A stretch of 64,000 bases of DNA, taken from assembly GCA_000231825.2 (NCBI GenBank), contig JH720293.1, positions 2,418,001 through 2,482,000 of the forward strand. Direction: 5' to 3'. A model generated the notes under the pieces. The model made no database searches and was not told the DNA's origin. It saw nothing but the letters and a program-made list of their open reading frames with translations. Shown here in pieces: positions 60,891 through 64,000 of the stretch; the first letter of the stretch is position 1; each line of letters begins with the position of its first letter. Origin of the DNA: Tetrahymena elliotti 4EA. Taxonomy: Eukaryota > Ciliophora > Oligohymenophorea > Hymenostomatida > Tetrahymenidae. A program made the translations under genes and the position numbers.

Positions 60891-62755
60891 ATGGCTACAC
60901 AATAACATAAGATACTTCTCCTCGGCTCAGGTTTGATGGCTGAAGCTGTTGTTGACTATTTACTCAAGAGATAAGAAGTAATATAATCTACTTTTTGCCT
61001 GAATTTGAACTAAACTTTATTCTTTTTTTAACAATCTTAATAAAGAACCATATCATTATAGCCTCAAACATAGAAAAGGATGCATAAACCCTAGCATAAA
61101 AAAAGCAAAGATGTTAAGGCTGCTACGTAGATGTCACCAGTGAGGTAAATAGATATTCAATATACTTCTTTTTTACCAAATAATTATTGAATCTTTTTAT
61201 CTTTGTTTATTTAGGAAAGCTTAACTCCATTGATTTCTAATAGCGATTTAGTTATCAGTTATGTTCCTGCTGTCTTCCATCCAAATGTTGCTAAAGTTTG
61301 TATTACTCAAAAAAAGAATTTAGTAACTGCAAGCTATATTTCTCCTGGAATGGCTGCATTCGATGAGGAAGCTAAAAAGCTAGGTTTAACTTTCTTAAAT
61401 GAAATTGGATTAGATCCTGGTATTGATCATCTTGCTACAATGAAGACTGTTGATGAAGTTGCCGAAAAAGGAGGAAAGTAAAAATACTACAAAATCTTCA
61501 TTATTTTTATTATTTTAAAATGAGAAAATTTTAAATTAAATCTTTAATATATTTATTAAATAGAATTTTAGAATATGAATCATGGTGTGGTGGACTACCA
61601 TCTCCGGAATTTGTTGATAATCCTCTTGGGTAAAATAGCTCAAAGACTACTTAAATAAATCTATTTATTATTATATTATAGTTATAAGTTTAGTTGGTCC
61701 CCTATTGGAGCTATTGGTGCTTTAAGAAATGATGCTAAATTCCTTGAAAATAATGAAGTAAATAAAAAGCAAATATTATTTATTTTAACAAAATTTTATG
61801 TTATTAAAGGTTAAGACTGTTTCTGGTAAAGATTTATTATATGTTGCTGAAGAAAAGGATGTTAATGTAGCACTTAGATTAGAAGGATATCCTAATAGAG
61901 ATAGCTTACAGTATTAATTCAGCAAATTTCTATGAGTAAAAATGTATTTAAATAAAATTAGGTATAAGTCTCTCTATAATTTAGTTGATTGCCATAAAGT
62001 TTTAAGAGGTACATTAAGATATTCTGGTTTCTCTACAATTATGAATGGATTCAAAGAAATTGGTCTCTTCGAAAATGATAAAGACTGCTAAGATGAAACT
62101 TGGATAGATTTCTTAAAAAAACTTTTAGGAGATAGCCATAAGGAAGCTTGTAATTTAATAAAGCCAATTATTGAAGAAAGTGGATTCGATGGAGTTGAAA
62201 AGCAATTAGCCACCCAAATCATTAATAAAGCAATTTCAAACAAGAATTATTCTACTCTTAGTGATGAAAAAAAAATTAAGTTAGCAAAACTGATGATTAA
62301 ATCATTAAAGCATTTTAATTTCTTCTGCAAAAATATGAAAACAAGTCATGAAAAGAGTAGAATTGAAAACTTTGTTGCCTTATTAGAAAAAAAGCTCACT
62401 CTTGCCCCTGGAGAGACAGATTTAGTAGTCATGCAACATTCATTTAAAATTTAATACAAAGATTCTCCTAAAATTGTAACAAGAAAGAGTACACTTGTAA
62501 TGATAGGTGAAAAGAATGGAAAATCTGCTATGTCAGTAACTGTAGGTACACCAAGTGCTATTGCAGCTTAAGTAATCAAATATTTGTCTTTATTAATTAT
62601 TTATTTATTTTTAAATATTTCTTTTCATTTAGTTGATCCTTGATAAGGTTATTACTGATGTAGGAGTATTGATGCCTAACAAGAAATCAATTTATGAACC
62701 TATTTTGCATAAGCTTGAAGAAATAAATATCAGATGTATTGAAACTGAAGAGTGA
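60891..62755 (+). CDS. Saccharopine dehydrogenase (L-glutamate-forming)
   Basis: Eight exons: 60891-60977, 61046-61144, 61215-61477, 61564-61629, 61682-61757, 61810-61910, 61962-62571, 62633-62755; 1,425 nt, 474 residues, usual for LYS9-type enzymes. The Rossmann motif KILLLGSGLMAEAVVDYLLK opens the chain (G-S-G-x-x-A). Family motifs follow: VISYVPAVFHPNVAKVCI, VTASYISPGM, NEIGLDPGIDHLATMKT (highly conserved), GGLPSPEFVDNPLGYKFSWS, and near the end GTPSAIAAQLILD. The reaction oxidises saccharopine to glutamate and aminoadipate semialdehyde with NAD(P)+, the second step of lysine degradation, or runs in reverse for lysine synthesis in fungi. In this organism catabolism is more likely. There is no fused lysine-ketoglutarate reductase domain as in animal AASS. 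The listed start gives a cytosolic-looking N-terminus; see the finding about an earlier start. Confidence 0.9.
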
Positions 62756-64000
62756 GTGAGTGAACCAAAAAACAAAATATAAATATAAATTTTAAAATGT
62801 TTTATTTTTTTTAATATAAATCAATTAATAAATATTTTAAATTGTAATATTGTTTATTTGTATTATTTGTTATTTTAATCATCAAATTTACTTTTAACAA
62901 CAATTTTTTATTTTTTTTAATTTAAATCAATTAATAAATATTTTTATTGTAATATTGTTTATTTAGAATTATTTGTTATTTTTATCATCAAATTTACTTT
63001 TAACAACAATTTTTTATTGAATTGAATTTTAATATGATATTTAAAAAATATTAATTTTTATACTTTCTCATATTATTTTACCTCGCAATATCTTATTAAA
63101 TATGAATAGAAAAACCATTTTTTTAAAAAAATAGTTTTTTTAATTCAATTTTAGACTATTTAATTCCACTAAATATTATTTTTACATTTTAGTTTTTCAT
63201 ATTTTGTGAATGAGATAATAATAAAATTAAATATTTATTTGAGAATTGACTGATCTAATTTCTAAAATGAGCAAATTTAATGTTAAAATAAGAAAAACTA
63301 AACATCAAAAGAATATGAAGAAAAAAAGTACTATTTGTAAGATAAATTCATGAAGTAAAAGCTGATGAGAAATAAAATTGATTAAATTAAAAAAGTTAAT
63401 CATAATTTTTATTAAAAATAGTATTTAATAGGAAGTAAATATAATTTATCTAATCTTTAACTTTAAGAAATATTCTACTTAAATAAAACCAATCTTAAAT
63501 TAATTTTTAATAGCTGAAATAAAAACAATAAATTTTATCTTATTTTTTAAATCTTTTTTTTCTTTTAATTTAATTTACTTAAACCAAAAATGTAAACTTT
63601 TTTCAAAAGAAGAAAATTTTGAAAATGTAATGTATTTCTTTAGGAATTATTATTTTTCATTGAATTTATATTTTTTACTTTTAATTTACTTAAGGGTTAA
63701 TTAAGAAAGAAAGAACAATGATGAAAGTGTATTAGATTTATATAGACTCTTTACTCTTGTTTGATTTTAGTATCTGGATAAGTAATGTAATTTTTATTTC
63801 ATCTCAGGTGATAATAATTAGTAATAAAAATTTATTTTTATATTTTGGTTGGATAGTAACTTATATTTATTAAGAAATCCAAAGTAGAGAAATGCATTCA
63901 TTTATTTTAATTAAATCCTTTATTTAATTATAATAAACAGACGATCAGATAAGTATTTATATATTGGCAGCAACTCATATTTCCTTAAATAAGATATAAT
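62756..64000. other. A+T-rich downstream region with tandem duplication
   Basis: About 1.25 kb without a supported gene. It contains the 106-bp tandem duplication at about 62806-63018, listed separately, followed by A+T-rich DNA to the window end. Confidence 0.55.
62806..63018. repeat. 106-bp tandem duplication
   Basis: Two near-identical copies, period 106 bp. TCAATTAATAAATATTTT at 62821 recurs at 62927, and ATCATCAAATTTACTTTTAA at about 62879 recurs at about 62985. The copies differ by a few substitutions and small indels. It lies just after the saccharopine dehydrogenase stop codon, in noncoding DNA. Confidence 0.85.

Overview
The window is nuclear DNA of a ciliate, most like the macronuclear genome of Tetrahymena or a close hymenostome relative. 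TAA and TAG are read as glutamine throughout every long gene and only TGA stops. Intergenic DNA and introns are extremely A+T-rich, introns are short GT-AG types (about 30-400 nt), and long Gln/Asn/Ser-rich proteins are common. No telomeric repeats, tRNA or rRNA genes were seen. Gene models were spliced by eye; reading phase was checked across every exon junction, and the listed models sum to whole codons.

Left part (1-22 kb): a tandem cyclic-nucleotide-binding protein with a long low-complexity tail (1774-5925), a small two-helix membrane protein (6316-6729), an AlkB-like dioxygenase on the minus strand (7199-7975), and a 1,726-residue coiled-coil protein (8906-14156). A run of three intronless minus-strand genes follows: an LRR/G-patch protein, a Q/N-rich protein and an endonuclease/exonuclease/phosphatase-fold protein (15148-21664).

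Middle (22-44 kb): a secreted T4-type lysozyme (22527-23792), an 11-exon kinesin-like coiled-coil protein with altered nucleotide-switch motifs (24493-28199), small hypothetical genes, a 62-residue three-exon membrane protein (29622-29991), an ODF3/SHIPPO-type PG-rich repeat protein (31057-32744), a giant 2,106-residue Q-rich protein (33256-39930), a CMP/guanine-deaminase-type enzyme (41128-41613) and an importin-alpha-like protein (42046-43862).

Right part (44-64 kb): an SLC6/SNF-type transporter, two minus-strand genes (an unknown protein and a degenerate EF-hand protein), a 13-exon coiled-coil protein, a C/D-box snoRNA (about 53252-53317), a histidine-phosphatase-fold protein, a five-exon adenylate-kinase-like protein without a P-loop, a TruA-type pseudouridine synthase and a saccharopine dehydrogenase. 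The window ends in A+T-rich DNA with a 106-bp tandem duplication.

The genes do not form an operon or an obvious single pathway. Several suit ciliate cell biology: cilium-type proteins (PG-rich repeat, kinesin-like, coiled coils), phagotrophic digestion (lysozyme), nuclear import, and RNA modification (pseudouridine synthase, AlkB-like protein, snoRNA). The best non-obvious finding is the snoRNA: both of its guides match one short conserved stretch of large-subunit rRNA.
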